From Bradyrhizobium sp. NP1 (GTDB lineage: Bacteria; Pseudomonadota; Alphaproteobacteria; Rhizobiales; Xanthobacteraceae): a stretch of DNA of 64,000 bases. A program made the translations under genes and the position numbers. This document shows, in pieces, positions 29,409-40,564 of the stretch (within the stretch, counting starts at the first letter, position 1; every line of letters starts with the position of its first letter). Under the pieces are notes generated by a model, which saw only the letters and a program-made list of their open reading frames with translations, was not told the origin of the DNA and ran no database searches. Location: positions 3,760,001 through 3,824,000 of the forward strand of contig NZ_CP127385.1 in the NCBI RefSeq assembly GCF_030378205.1, read 5' to 3'.

Positions 29409-30617
29409 GTGTCGGTCGGAATGGCTGCCCCCCGCGCGCCCTATGCCTGCGACCCCGACGAGAGCCGCGGCCGGCTGGTCGCGGAGCCGCCGAGCCGGAC
29501 CCGCAGCCCGTTCCGCCGCGACTGCGACCGGGTGATCCACTCCACCGCCTTCCGCAGGCTGAAGCACAAGACGCAGGTCTTCGTGTTCCACGAAGGCGAC
29601 CATTACCGCACCCGGCTCACACATTCGCTTGAAGTCGCGCAGATCGCCCGGGCCCTGGCGCGGCAGCTTGGGCTCGACGAGGATCTCACGGAAACGCTGG
29701 CGCTGGCGCATGACCTCGGCCACCCGCCGTTCGGCCACGCCGGCGAGCGCGCGCTCGACCGCTGCCTGAAAGCCGCTGGCGGGTTCGACCACAATGCGCA
29801 GACCCTGCGCGTCCTGACCGCGCTCGAACACCGCTATCCGGAATTCGACGGGCTCAACCTGACCTGGGAGTCGCTCGAGGGCATCGTCAAGCACAATGGC
29901 CCTCTGACCGACCGCGGCGGGGCACCGGTCGGGCGCTACCGCGATGGCGGCATTCCCATCGGCATCGCCGATTACGTCACACACTATGATCTGGAGCTAT
30001 GGAGCTTCGCGTCGCTGGAGGCGCAGGCCGCGGCAATCGCCGACGACATCGCCTATGATGCGCACGACATCGACGACGGCCTTCGCGCCGGCCTGTTTGC
30101 CCTCGACGACTTGCGCGTGATGCCGCTCGCCGCCGAGATCATCGATACGATCGACCGGCGCTATGGCGGGCTCGACGACGACCGCCGCAGCGCCGAGTTC
30201 GTGCGCGAGCTGATTTCCTACCTGATCTCGGCGGTCTTTGCCGAAGCAGTCAGGCGCCTCGATGTGGTCCAGCCGCAATCGGCGCAGGACGTTCGCAGCC
30301 ACAGCGAGACCCTGATCGCGTTTCCGCCCCAGGTGGCGCAGGAAGAGGCGGCGATCAAGGGCTTCCTGAAACAGCACATGTATCGCCACGCGCGGGTGAT
30401 GCGGGTGATGGGCGAGGCGGAACAGGTGGTGTCCGACCTGTTTGCCCGCTACCAGGCCAACCCCCGCGATCTGCCGGCCGAATGGCTCGACGGCGGCAAG
30501 CGCGAAAGCGAGCCCGAACGCGCGCGACGGATCGGCAATTTCATCGCCGGGATGACCGACCGTTTCGCGCTGATCGAGCACCAAAGGCTTTTTGACTCGA
30601 CCCCGGAATTGCGTTAG
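29409..30617 (+). CDS. dgt: Deoxyguanosinetriphosphate triphosphohydrolase-like protein
   Basis: A 402-residue HD-domain dNTPase releasing triphosphate from dNTPs. [42 protein letters not shown] (first His) and [14 protein letters not shown] (HD motif) are family hallmarks. The start is a GTG at 29409; MAAPRAP inside could be an alternative at 29421. Possible -10-like ATAAGGAC-rich sequence lies just upstream. Followed 9 bases later by argS, so probably co-transcribed. Confidence 0.92.
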   Translation: MSVGMAAPRAPYACDPDESRGRLVAEPPSRTRSPFRRDCDRVIHSTAFRRLKHKTQVFVFHEGDHYRTRLTHSLEVAQIARALARQLGLDEDLTETLALAHDLGHPPFGHAGERALDRCLKAAGGFDHNAQTLRVLTALEHRYPEFDGLNLTWESLEGIVKHNGPLTDRGGAPVGRYRDGGIPIGIADYVTHYDLELWSFASLEAQAAAIADDIAYDAHDIDDGLRAGLFALDDLRVMPLAAEIIDTIDRRYGGLDDDRRSAEFVRELISYLISAVFAEAVRRLDVVQPQSAQDVRSHSETLIAFPPQVAQEEAAIKGFLKQHMYRHARVMRVMGEAEQVVSDLFARYQANPRDLPAEWLDGGKRESEPERARRIGNFIAGMTDRFALIEHQRLFDSTPELR

Positions 30618-30626
30618 GCGGCGGCC

Positions 30627-32423
30627 ATGGCCGATAAACCCTTATCCTCCCATCTTTTCGCCGACGTGCTCGCGCGCGTGCACGCCGTCTGCGCCGCGCT
30701 CGCCCGCGAGGGTAGCTGGCCCGAGGGCATCGACTTCTCGCGCGTCGTGGTCGAGCCGCCGCGCGACGCAAGCCATGGCGACATGGCGACCAATGCCGCG
30801 ATGGTGCTCGCCAAGGAGGCCAAGGCAAAGCCGCGCGATCTTGCCGAGCAGATCGCCGCCGGACTGCGCGCCGACGAACTGATCGCCTCGGTCGATGTCG
30901 CGGGTCCCGGCTTCATCAATCTCACCTTGAGGCCGAAGGCCTGGTCGGATGCGCTGCGTACCATCCTCGCCGAGGGCGTCGCCTACGGCAAAAGCGCGAT
31001 CGGGCAGGGCAGCAAGGTCAACGTCGAATATGTCTCGGCCAATCCGACAGGACCGATGCATGTCGGTCACTGCCGCGGCGCGGTGTTTGGTGACGCCCTG
31101 GCGAGCCTTCTCACCTTCGCCGGCTACGACGTCGCGCGCGAATACTACATCAACGATGCCGGCGCCCAGGTCGATGTGCTCGCGCGCTCTGCGTTCCTGC
31201 GCTACCGCGAGGCGCTCGGCGAAGACATCGGCGCGATCCCGGAAGGGCTCTATCCCGGCGATTACCTGAAGCCGGTGGGCGAGGTCCTCGCCGCCGAGCA
31301 TGGCGACAAGCTCAAGGCGATGGCAGAAGCGCAATGGCTGCCGATCGTGCGCGACAAGGCGGTCGCGATGATGATGGCGGCGATCAAGGGCGACCTTGCC
31401 GCGCTCAACATCAAGCATGACGTGTTCTTCTCGGAGCGCTCGCTGATCGAGGGCGGCAACAACCGCGTCGCCAAGACCATCGATTTCCTGCGCGCCAAGG
31501 GCGACGTCTATGAAGGCCGGCTGCCGCCACCGAAGGGCGCGCCGGTCGAGGACTGGGAGGACCGCGAGCAGACGCTGTTTCGCGCCACCGCCTACGGCGA
31601 CGACGTCGATCGTCCGCTGCTGAAGTCCGACGGCAGCTACACCTATTTCGCCTCCGACATCGCCTATCACAAGGACAAGTTCGATCGCGGCTTCCGCGAT
31701 CTCGTCGACGTCTGGGGCGCCGATCACGGCGGCTACATCAAGCGCATGCAGGCCGCGGTGAAGGCGGTCACGGCGGATCAGGCGTCGCTCGACGTGAAGA
31801 TCGTCCAGCTCGTGAAGCTCTTGCGCGGCGGCGAGCCGGTGAAGATGTCGAAGCGTTCGGGCGATTTCGTCACCTTGCGCGAAGTGGTCGACGAGGTCGG
31901 CTCGGATGCCGTGCGCTTCATGATGCTGTTCCGCAAGAACGATGCGGTGCTCGATTTCGACCTCGCCAAGGTGATCGAGCAGTCGCGCGACAACGCGGTG
32001 TTCTATGTCCAGTACGGTCACGCCCGCGGCCACTCGATCTTCCGCAATGCGCGGGAGGAGGTGCTGCCTGACCTGCCGGAACAGGCGGAGGCGCGGCTCG
32101 GCTACCTCGCCAAGGCCCCGGTCGAGCGCTTGACCAACCCCACCGAACTCGACCTGCTCAAGCGGCTCGCCCTCTATCCGCGGACCGTCGAGGCGGCGGC
32201 CTCAGCACATGAGCCACACCGAATCGCTTTTTACCTGTATGATCTCGCAAGTGAATTTCACGCGCTCTGGACGAAGGGGCGCGATCTGCCCTATTTACGC
32301 TTCATTATCAATAATGATGCAGAGATCACGAGGGCGCGACTGGCAATGGTTCAGGGCGTCGTCTCGGTTCTGGCATCCGGGCTGGCCATCCTTGGCGTCC
32401 ATGCCCCGACCGAGATGCGGTAA
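30627..32423 (+). CDS. argS: Arginine-tRNA ligase
   Basis: Class I aminoacyl-tRNA synthetase, 598 residues. The HIGH-equivalent is [16 protein letters not shown], and the KMSKS-equivalent is [14 protein letters not shown]. The N-terminal additional domain (arginyl-tRNA synthetase specific) precedes the catalytic core, and the C-terminal anticodon-binding helices end with [22 protein letters not shown], then [11 protein letters not shown]. Its start is 9 bases after dgt. Confidence 0.96.
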   Translation: MADKPLSSHLFADVLARVHAVCAALAREGSWPEGIDFSRVVVEPPRDASHGDMATNAAMVLAKEAKAKPRDLAEQIAAGLRADELIASVDVAGPGFINLTLRPKAWSDALRTILAEGVAYGKSAIGQGSKVNVEYVSANPTGPMHVGHCRGAVFGDALASLLTFAGYDVAREYYINDAGAQVDVLARSAFLRYREALGEDIGAIPEGLYPGDYLKPVGEVLAAEHGDKLKAMAEAQWLPIVRDKAVAMMMAAIKGDLAALNIKHDVFFSERSLIEGGNNRVAKTIDFLRAKGDVYEGRLPPPKGAPVEDWEDREQTLFRATAYGDDVDRPLLKSDGSYTYFASDIAYHKDKFDRGFRDLVDVWGADHGGYIKRMQAAVKAVTADQASLDVKIVQLVKLLRGGEPVKMSKRSGDFVTLREVVDEVGSDAVRFMMLFRKNDAVLDFDLAKVIEQSRDNAVFYVQYGHARGHSIFRNAREEVLPDLPEQAEARLGYLAKAPVERLTNPTELDLLKRLALYPRTVEAAASAHEPHRIAFYLYDLASEFHALWTKGRDLPYLRFIINNDAEITRARLAMVQGVVSVLASGLAILGVHAPTEMR

Positions 32424-32533
32424 GCACTAAGGGGTGACGGCACTCACGAATGGGGGTTTGTGAGGGCATCTGGCAGGGGCCATTTCGCTTGCGATAGCGA
32501 CTTGGCGCTTCCCGAAGGGGATGCATCATCACG

Positions 32534-34033
32534 ATGGCTAATCGATACCAGGACAGGCGTTTTCCCGCCGACTACGAGGATCAGGGCACCGACCCGCATG
32601 GACGCGAAAGCGATCCGCTTGCGGAGCTTGCGCGTCTGATCGGTCAGACCGATCCCTTCGGCACCACCAGCCGCGCCAGCCAGAAGGTTCAGCCGCGCAG
32701 CGCTCCAGTGCCCGATCCCTATCCGCAAGAGCCCGAGTACGACGAGGCGCCGCCGCCTGCGCCACCGTCCTGGATGCAGCGCGCCAACCGCCAGGAGATC
32801 CAGCCGGAAGCCAGACAGCCCGTCTACGAAGAGCCCGAACCTGAGCCCGAGCCGGACTATCAGCCGAGCGCGGTGCATCCGCTGCATCGTTACGCGCAGC
32901 ATCCTGCGCCGCAGGAGGCATATGACGAGCAGCCGTACGAGGGCGAGGGCGAGGTCGAGGTCGATCCGTCGCGCTACGACGACGCGCTCTACGGCCAGCT
33001 CGAGGGCGAGCACGATTACCAGCGTGACGCCGCCTATCCCGACGACCCCTATGCCTATCAGCAGGGCTATGCGGAAGAGGGTGAAGATGGCGGCGAGAAG
33101 CGCCGCGGCGGCTTGCTGAAGGTCGCGGCAGTGCTGGTGCTGGCAGTGGTCGGGACGGGGGCGGCATTCGCCTATCGCAGCTATGTCAGTGTGCCGCGCA
33201 GCGGCGACCCGCCGATCATCCGCGCCGACAACAGTCCGACCAAGGTCATGCCGTCGCCAGCCGACGGGACACCCAAGGTGCCCGATCGCATGGCCGTCGG
33301 CGACAGTGCCGAGAAGATCGTCTCGCGCGAGGAGACGCCCGTCGACGTCAATGCGCGGGCCGCCAGCGGCGGTCCCCGTGTCGTGTTCCCGCCGCTGAAC
33401 CAGAACAGCAACCCGCCATCGCCAGCGAGCGTCGCGCCGGCCACCATCCCGGCTGCGAGCGCGGGCCCGGTCCCGACCAACGGTACGCTGCCGAACAACG
33501 AGCCGCGCAAGGTCAGGACATTGACCGTGCGCGGCGACCAGGCTGACGGCGGACAAGCCGCTGCGCCCGCCGTTCCGGGCGCTGCGCCGGCGGCCAAATC
33601 GCCGGCGGCGGCCGCGAAGGCGGCCGCGGCAAAGTCATCGCCGTCGTCGGCCAATGCCAGCGCCAATGCGCCGATGTCGCTCACGCCGGAAGCCTCGCCG
33701 CAGGCGCCCGCGCCCGACCCGCGGACCCGGGTTGCCGCAACCAATCCGACCCAGGCCGCGCCTGCGCCCGCAGCGAGCGCGGGCGGCAATTTCATGGTCC
33801 AGGTCTCCTCGCAGCGCAGTGAGTCCGACGCGCAGGCATCCTTCCGGGCGCTGCAGGGCAAGTTCCCCGGCGTGCTGGGCTCGCAGACACCAGTGATCCG
33901 GCGCGCCGATCTCGGCGACAAGGGCACCTATTACCGTGCCATGGTGGGACCATTCGGCTCGGCGGAGGAGGCATCGCAATTCTGCGGCAACCTGAAGAGC
34001 GCGGGCGGCCAGTGCGTCGTCCAAAGGAATTGA
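32534..34033 (+). CDS. SPOR-domain membrane protein
   Basis: A 499-residue bitopic protein that probably binds denuded septal peptidoglycan. Acidic, Pro/Glu/Tyr-rich disordered N-terminal half (residues 1-190), one membrane helix (VAAVLVLAVVGTGAAFAY, about 195-213), a long Ala/Pro periplasmic linker, and a C-terminal SPOR domain (about 420-499: FMVQVSSQRSESDAQASFRALQGKFP to YYRAMVGPFGSAEEASQFC). The position between argS and nagZ is conserved in rhizobia. Partner divisome proteins are unknown. Confidence 0.9.
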   Translation: MANRYQDRRFPADYEDQGTDPHGRESDPLAELARLIGQTDPFGTTSRASQKVQPRSAPVPDPYPQEPEYDEAPPPAPPSWMQRANRQEIQPEARQPVYEEPEPEPEPDYQPSAVHPLHRYAQHPAPQEAYDEQPYEGEGEVEVDPSRYDDALYGQLEGEHDYQRDAAYPDDPYAYQQGYAEEGEDGGEKRRGGLLKVAAVLVLAVVGTGAAFAYRSYVSVPRSGDPPIIRADNSPTKVMPSPADGTPKVPDRMAVGDSAEKIVSREETPVDVNARAASGGPRVVFPPLNQNSNPPSPASVAPATIPAASAGPVPTNGTLPNNEPRKVRTLTVRGDQADGGQAAAPAVPGAAPAAKSPAAAAKAAAAKSSPSSANASANAPMSLTPEASPQAPAPDPRTRVAATNPTQAAPAPAASAGGNFMVQVSSQRSESDAQASFRALQGKFPGVLGSQTPVIRRADLGDKGTYYRAMVGPFGSAEEASQFCGNLKSAGGQCVVQRN

Positions 34034-34081
34034 CCGCGGTTTCCTTGACCCCCCGGCGAGGTGCGGGCTAATCGGCGCAGC

Positions 34082-35104
34082 ATGAGCATGCGCGCCTTCA
34101 TCATCGGGATAGCCGGAACCGAGCTTGCCGCTGCCGAGCGCGCTTTCATTCAGGCCGAGCGCCCTTGGGGCTTCATCCTGTTCAAACGCAATGTCGACAA
34201 CCCGCAGCAAACCGCTGCGCTGGTTAGGGAATTGTGCGATGCGGCAGAACGCCCCGATGCCCCCGTCCTGATCGATCAGGAAGGCGGGCGGGTGCAGCGG
34301 CTGGGGCCGCCGCACTGGCCGGTCTACCCGGCCGGAGCCGTGTTCAGTGCCCTTTATGACCTCGAATCGGCGGCGGGTCTTGCCGCCGCCCGGCTCAGCG
34401 CCCGGCTGATTGCGGCCGATCTGGCCGATCTCGGCATCACGGTGGACTGTCTGCCGTTGGCCGACGTGCCCGTTGCCGGCGCCGACGCCGTGATCGGGGA
34501 TCGTGCCTACGGCACCGAGCCGGTCAAGGTCGCGGCGATTGCCAGGGCCGTCACGGACGGCCTGGAGCAGGGCGGTGTGCTGCCGGTGTTGAAGCACATC
34601 CCCGGCCACGGGCGGGCGACCGCCGACACCCACCACCGGCTACCGGTGGTGGATACGCCGAAAAACGAGCTCGAACGGACCGATTTCGCGGCATTCCGGC
34701 CGCTTTCGGACCTGCCGATGGCCATGACCGCGCATGTTGTGTTTAGCGCCATCGACCCCGCCCAACCGGCGACGACTTCTGCGACAATGGTGGAACAGGT
34801 GATTCGCGGCGTAATCGGGTTCCAGGGTTTGTTGATGAGTGATGACGTGTCCATGAATGCCTTGGCGGGATCGATCGCCGAGCGGACGCGCGCGATCTTT
34901 GCCGCCGGCTGCGACCTGGTCCTGCATTGCAATGGGAAACTCGATGAAATGCAGGACGTTGCCCGTGCGACGCCGGAATTGTCGGGCAGGCCGCTCGACC
35001 GTGCGCGACTGGCGCTGGCTGCCCGCAAGCCGCCGCAGCCTTTCGACCGGGGCGCGGCGCGGGCCGAACTGGATGCGTTGATCGATCGGGTGGCGCGCGC
35101 ATGA
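34082..35104 (+). CDS. nagZ: Beta-N-acetylhexosaminidase (peptidoglycan recycling)
   Basis: Glycoside hydrolase family 3 enzyme that removes GlcNAc from anhydro-muropeptides in the cytoplasm. The 340-residue protein has FILFKRNVDN, VLIDQEGGRVQRL, the family loop KHIPGHGRATADTHHRLP with the catalytic His, and the nucleophile Asp in LLMSDDVSMNAL. Start at the ATG 34082, where MSMRAFIIG begins; an in-frame codon at 34061 adds seven unconserved residues. Overlaps scpA by four bases. Confidence 0.93.
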   Translation: MSMRAFIIGIAGTELAAAERAFIQAERPWGFILFKRNVDNPQQTAALVRELCDAAERPDAPVLIDQEGGRVQRLGPPHWPVYPAGAVFSALYDLESAAGLAAARLSARLIAADLADLGITVDCLPLADVPVAGADAVIGDRAYGTEPVKVAAIARAVTDGLEQGGVLPVLKHIPGHGRATADTHHRLPVVDTPKNELERTDFAAFRPLSDLPMAMTAHVVFSAIDPAQPATTSATMVEQVIRGVIGFQGLLMSDDVSMNALAGSIAERTRAIFAAGCDLVLHCNGKLDEMQDVARATPELSGRPLDRARLALAARKPPQPFDRGAARAELDALIDRVARA

Positions 35105-35916
35105 CCGCTGAGATCCTTTCCTTCGAGACCGGGCGCCCTGCCGAAATCGCCGAGAGCGAGCCGTCGCTGGTCGTCGACGTCGGAGGCTATGAGGGACCGC
35201 TCGACCTGTTGCTGGCGCTGGCCCGCCAACAGAAGGTCGATCTCGCCAAGATCTCGATCCTGGCGCTCGCCGACCAGTACCTCGCTTTCATCGAGGCGGC
35301 CCGCAAGATCCGCCTCGAGCTTGCCGCCGACTATCTCGTGATGGCGGCCTGGCTTGCGTATTTGAAGTCGCGCCTTTTGCTGCCGGAGCCTCCGACGCCG
35401 GACGGGCCGAGTGCGGAGGAAATGGCGACCGCGCTCGCCAACCGCCTGCGGCGCCTGGAAGCCATTCGCGAGGCCGCCAACCGCCTGATCAATCGCCCGC
35501 AATTGCAGCGCGACATCTTCCCGCGCGGCAATCCGGAAGCGATCGCCGAGATCAAGCATCCGAAATTCACCGCGACGCTGTTCGATCTGCTGACGGCCTA
35601 TGCCGTGCAGCGCCAGCAGCGCGTCCTCACATCGGTTCATCTGACCAAACGCACGGTGTGGTCGCTGGCGGAGGCCCGCGCGTCGCTGGAGCGGCTGGTC
35701 GGCATCGCCGAGGACTGGAGCTGCCTCGACGATTTCCTGATGGGCTATGTCGTCGAGCCTTCGCAGCGCGCGACCGTCTTTGCCTCGAGCTTTGCCGCTG
35801 CGCTTGAACTGGTGCGCGAAGGCGAAATGGAACTGAACCAGAAAGAGGCGTTTGCGCCGCTGTATTTCCGCAAGCGTCCGCCGCAACCGGCCGCCCCTGA
35901 AGTGACCGCCGAGTAA
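35101..35916 (+). CDS. scpA: Segregation and condensation protein A
   Basis: Kleisin subunit of the SMC condensin complex. The 271-residue protein shows the ScpA core YEGPLDLLLALARQQKVDLAKISILALADQYLAFIE and ADYLVMAAWLAYLKSRLLLP. The C-terminal winged helix is about residues 200-265. Start overlaps nagZ (ATGA). Operon nagZ-scpA-scpB. Confidence 0.95.
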   Translation: MTAEILSFETGRPAEIAESEPSLVVDVGGYEGPLDLLLALARQQKVDLAKISILALADQYLAFIEAARKIRLELAADYLVMAAWLAYLKSRLLLPEPPTPDGPSAEEMATALANRLRRLEAIREAANRLINRPQLQRDIFPRGNPEAIAEIKHPKFTATLFDLLTAYAVQRQQRVLTSVHLTKRTVWSLAEARASLERLVGIAEDWSCLDDFLMGYVVEPSQRATVFASSFAAALELVREGEMELNQKEAFAPLYFRKRPPQPAAPEVTAE

Positions 35917-35931
35917 GAAGGAGACCGTACC

Positions 35932-36684
35932 ATGGCCAGCCTGGCGGAAAAACGCACTGAGGATGTCGCCGATGTCGAGGAGGCTCTCCCTGCCGATCAG
36001 AATGTGCGGCCGGAAGAACTGCGCCTTCTCGAAGCGCTGTTGTTTGCGGCAAGCGAGCCGCTCGATCAGGCAGCGCTCGCCAAGCGCATGCCCGATGGCG
36101 TCGACGTCAAGGCGGCGCTCGCCCAGTTGCAGGCCGAGTATGCCACGCGCGGCGTGAATCTCGTCCGCATCGCCAACAAATGGACGTTCCGCACCGCGAC
36201 CGATCTCGCTTGGCTGATGACGCGCGAGAGCACGGAGACGCGGCGGCTGTCGCGCGCAGCCATCGAGGTGCTGGCGATCATCGCCTATCACCAACCCGTG
36301 ACGCGCGCCGAGATCGAGGAAATCCGCGGCGTGATCACTTCCAAGGGAACACTGGATGTTCTCCTGGAAACCGGCTGGATCAAGCCGCGCGGCCGCCGCA
36401 AGACGCCGGGCCGCCCGCTGACCTTCGGAACCACTGAAGCGTTCCTGTCGCAGTTCGGGCTGGAAGGTATCGGCGATCTGCCGGGGCTCGACGAGCTCAA
36501 GGGCACCGGCCTTCTCGACTCGCGCCTGCCGACGGGCTTCAGCGTGCCGTCGCCGTCGGACGATCCGGCCTTGCGCGAGGATGAGGACCCGCTCGAACCC
36601 GGCGATCTGGAACTGGCGCTCGCGCCAGCGGTCGAGCCGGAACACATCCCGCCGGCTGAGCCAGAAAAGGACGAGAACAGCTAG
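35932..36684 (+). CDS. scpB: Segregation and condensation protein B
   Basis: Partner of ScpA in the condensin complex, 250 residues with two winged-helix domains: EELRLLEALLFAASEPLDQAALAKRMPDGVDVKAALAQL and RLSRAAIEVLAIIAYHQPVTRAEIEEIRG, then LLETGWIKPRGRRKTPGRPLTFGTTEAFLSQFGL. The C-terminal acidic tail (about 45 residues) is disordered. 15 bases after scpA. Confidence 0.95.
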   Translation: MASLAEKRTEDVADVEEALPADQNVRPEELRLLEALLFAASEPLDQAALAKRMPDGVDVKAALAQLQAEYATRGVNLVRIANKWTFRTATDLAWLMTRESTETRRLSRAAIEVLAIIAYHQPVTRAEIEEIRGVITSKGTLDVLLETGWIKPRGRRKTPGRPLTFGTTEAFLSQFGLEGIGDLPGLDELKGTGLLDSRLPTGFSVPSPSDDPALREDEDPLEPGDLELALAPAVEPEHIPPAEPEKDENS

Positions 36685-36843
36685 CGCGAATGCGCTGCTC
36701 CCGGGCGATTAACGGTAGCCGCAAGACGTAGATTTGATCGCCATCAGGCGGGGCGTAAGTCCTTGTTTTTGGCAACCCGCGGGCCTACCTTCCGCGTTAG
36801 ACAGGGCCGCGCCACGGCCTTTTGACGTTCGGAGGGTTGCAGG

Positions 36844-37080
36844 ATGGGTTCACTTAGCATTTGGCACTGGATCGTGGTGATCGCAGTGGTCCTGCTGCTG
36901 TTCGGCCGCGGCAAGATTTCGGATCTGATGGGTGACGTCGCCCAGGGCATCAAGGCCTTCAAGAAGGGCATGCAGGACGACGAGAAGACCGCGGACAAGA
37001 CCGAGCCGGTCAAGGCCATCGATCACAATGCCGCACCGTCCTCGGCAGCAAGGTCGGACGTCGGCAGCAAGGCTGTCTGA
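36844..37080 (+). CDS. tatA: Sec-independent protein translocase protein TatA
   Basis: Pore-forming subunit of the twin-arginine translocase. 78 residues: [25 protein letters not shown] forms the single helix and the FGRG hinge, then an amphipathic helix [18 protein letters not shown] and a charged tail. Excellent context: tatA-tatB-tatC. The Vgb-like and FAH-like proteins encoded in this window carry Tat signals and would be clients. Confidence 0.96.
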   Translation: MGSLSIWHWIVVIAVVLLLFGRGKISDLMGDVAQGIKAFKKGMQDDEKTADKTEPVKAIDHNAAPSSAARSDVGSKAV

Positions 37081-37176
37081 CCGGGGACCCCGCACAGGAC
37101 GCTGGGCGCGCGCTGGCGCGCCACTGCCATGCTCGTGGGCCGGAAGCAGCACGGCTTCGCGTGAACGGAAGCTCTT

Positions 37177-37659
37177 ATGTTCGACATCGGGTGGAGTGAA
37201 CTCGTTCTCATCGCGGTTGTCGCGCTGATCGCGATCGGCCCGAAGGAGCTGCCCGGCGTGCTGCGCATGGTCGGCCAATGGATGGGCAAGGCCCGCAAAA
37301 TGGCCGCCGAATTCCAGGGCCAGTTCCAGGAAGCCATGCGCGAGGCCGAGATGGCCGACCTCAAGAAGAGCTTTGACGAGGTGCGGGAAGCCGCGACCGG
37401 TTTCGCCGGCAACAACGTCATGACGTCGTTGCAGAAGGACGTCTCGGACGCTCTCAATATCAGCGATGTCGACAAGCCCGCGGCCACGAGCGCGCCCGCG
37501 CTGGAAGCACCGGCAGCCTCCGTCGACACCCCGGCGGTCCCGACGACGCCCGAAGCACCGAAGCCCGAAACCTTCGCTGAAGCCGAAAACCATGCCGCCG
37601 GCGAGCCGTTGAACATCGCGCCGCCGCCCGACGTGCTCAAGGACGCCAAAGCGTCATGA
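37177..37659 (+). CDS. tatB: Sec-independent protein translocase protein TatB
   Basis: 160-residue Tat receptor subunit: [30 protein letters not shown] is the N-terminal helix with the Glu and GPKELP hinge typical of TatB; an amphipathic region ([30 protein letters not shown]) follows. The tail is Ala/Pro-rich. Overlaps tatC by four bases. Confidence 0.96.
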   Translation: MFDIGWSELVLIAVVALIAIGPKELPGVLRMVGQWMGKARKMAAEFQGQFQEAMREAEMADLKKSFDEVREAATGFAGNNVMTSLQKDVSDALNISDVDKPAATSAPALEAPAASVDTPAVPTTPEAPKPETFAEAENHAAGEPLNIAPPPDVLKDAKAS

Positions 37660-38462
37660 GCGCCGAAGACATCGAGGCCAGCAAGGCTCCCTTGATGGAC
37701 CATCTGATCGAGCTGCGGGCGCGGCTGATCAAGGCGCTGATCGGGTTCGGGATTGCCTTCATCTTCTGCTTCTTCTTCGCCAAGCAGATCTACAACGTGC
37801 TGGTCTGGCCGTTCGTGTGGGTCGCGGGGCCCGAGAATTCGAAGTTCATCTACACCGCGCTGCTCGAATATTTCATCACCCAGCTCAAGCTTGCGCTGTT
37901 CGGCGCCGGCTTCATCTCGTTTCCGATCGTGGCGACCCAGATCTACAAGTTCGTCGCGCCGGGGCTCTACAAGCACGAGCGCAACGCGTTCCTGCCTTAT
38001 CTGGTCGCGACGCCGATCTTCTTCGTGCTCGGCGCCATGCTGGTCTATTTCGTGGTGCTGCCGATGCTGATCCGCTTCTCGCTCGGGATGCAGCAGGCCG
38101 CCGGCGCCGAGACCGCGCAGATCGCGCTCTTGCCCAAGGTCGGCGAATATCTGTCGCTGATGATGTCGCTGATCTTCGCGTTCGGGATCGCGTTCCAGCT
38201 GCCCGTGATCCTGACGCTGCTTGGCCGCGTCGGCATCGTCACCGCGAAGATGCTGCGCGAGAAGCGCCGCTATTTCATCGTGGTTGCCTTCATCATCGCC
38301 GCGGTGCTGACGCCGCCCGATATCCTGAGCCAATGCTCGCTGGCGATCCCTCTGCTGGCGCTCTACGAAGGCTCGATCATTGCGGTCAGCATGGTGGAGA
38401 AGAAGGCGGCATCGCAGGCTTCGTCCAGCGGGCCACCGGCCTCCGCCAAGCCGGCGGAGTAG
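37656..38462 (+). CDS. tatC: Sec-independent protein translocase protein TatC
   Basis: 268-residue polytopic core that recognises twin-arginine signal peptides. Begins with [22 protein letters not shown] and shows six membrane helices, with [14 protein letters not shown] and [32 protein letters not shown], all family landmarks. Immediately overlapped with tatB. Confidence 0.97.
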   Translation: MSAEDIEASKAPLMDHLIELRARLIKALIGFGIAFIFCFFFAKQIYNVLVWPFVWVAGPENSKFIYTALLEYFITQLKLALFGAGFISFPIVATQIYKFVAPGLYKHERNAFLPYLVATPIFFVLGAMLVYFVVLPMLIRFSLGMQQAAGAETAQIALLPKVGEYLSLMMSLIFAFGIAFQLPVILTLLGRVGIVTAKMLREKRRYFIVVAFIIAAVLTPPDILSQCSLAIPLLALYEGSIIAVSMVEKKAASQASSSGPPASAKPAE

Positions 38463-38519
38463 GGCCTACCTTCACTGTTCCAAATCCGGCCTATTCGGGG
38501 TACTGGAAACGCGCCGTAA

Positions 38520-39905
<1,386 letters not shown>

Positions 39906-39991
39906 TCTCATCGCGTTTTTTTCTGCCTCGCGCTTCGCCTTCGCTGTTGCCTGCGCGAGGCGCGACGGTATCCTTTGGTCATTAGCCGCCC

Positions 39992-40060
39992 GTGTGGCGG
40001 CTCTGACGTTCCCTTCATTTTCGCAGCACATTTCTCGAGGGAACGTCAGAGCAGCCACAC
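39992..40060. repeat. Long inverted repeat, 23-base arms
   Basis: 39992-40014 and 40038-40060 are complementary over 23 bases with one mismatch, including GCTCTGACGTTCCCT on the inner side, with a 23-base loop. About 85 bases after serS. Could be a stable hairpin ending serS, but no T-run follows. Confidence 0.7.
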
Positions 40061-40075
40061 TAGAACCTTATATTT

Positions 40076-40122
40076 GCTAGTGTTCCGCGACATCATGCGA
40101 ATGTCAGAACCGGGACACTAGC
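40076..40122. repeat. Palindromic repeat of the CTAGTG...CACTAG type
   Basis: Outer arms GCTAGTGTTCCG and CGGGACACTAGC (one mismatch) flank GAATGTCAGAAC. Inner sequence and outer CACTAGC resemble the element at 54701-54777 beside trmFO, so they look like copies of one repeat family. Confidence 0.6.
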
Positions 40123-40148
40123 GGCAAAACCATTCAGAGCCGGTACCG

Positions 40149-40562
40149 ATGGCCTTTCATCGCGACATCTTTTGGGTGGGCAAGCAATGGGCCGTCACCG
40201 GCGCCGGTATCCAGGCCGTCGACCAGAAGCGTCGCAGCGCCTACGACCTCGACGTCGCCGGCCTCTGGGATGACGATCGACTGCAGCGCATGCATGCGCT
40301 GGACTGGCTCAGCGCCGAGGATTTCGACAAGGCGGTTGCGCTCGCCCGCGCGCGTTTTCCGGCGCCGCCGCGCACCCCGCTCTCGCTGGTGGACAGCGTG
40401 CTGGAAATGATCCAGCCGCCGCGCGCCGAGCCGGTGAAGCCGGCAGCGCAGACGGCCGCGTCGCCTGTCGTCCAGCCGCCTCCGGTGATGCCGGCATGGC
40501 CGCGGCTCAAAGCCGAAGGGGCACGCGCACATTTCCTGCCCCAATGGCGGGTGCGACGCTAG
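40149..40562 (+). CDS. Hypothetical cytoplasmic protein
   Basis: A 137-residue protein with no signal peptide. The conserved-looking part is MAFHRDIFWVGKQWAVTGAGIQAVDQ and LQRMHALDWLSAEDFDKAVALARARFP, followed by a Pro/Ala-rich tail ending PQWRVRR. I do not recognise a family with confidence. Its stop lies 2 bases from the end of the convergent secreted-protein gene. Confidence 0.65.
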   Translation: MAFHRDIFWVGKQWAVTGAGIQAVDQKRRSAYDLDVAGLWDDDRLQRMHALDWLSAEDFDKAVALARARFPAPPRTPLSLVDSVLEMIQPPRAEPVKPAAQTAASPVVQPPPVMPAWPRLKAEGARAHFLPQWRVRR

Positions 40563-40564
40563 CC

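Noticed and set aside
34507..36645. Minus-strand frame of 712 codons over nagZ, scpA and scpB
   Set aside because: Shadow of the well-supported plus-strand genes.
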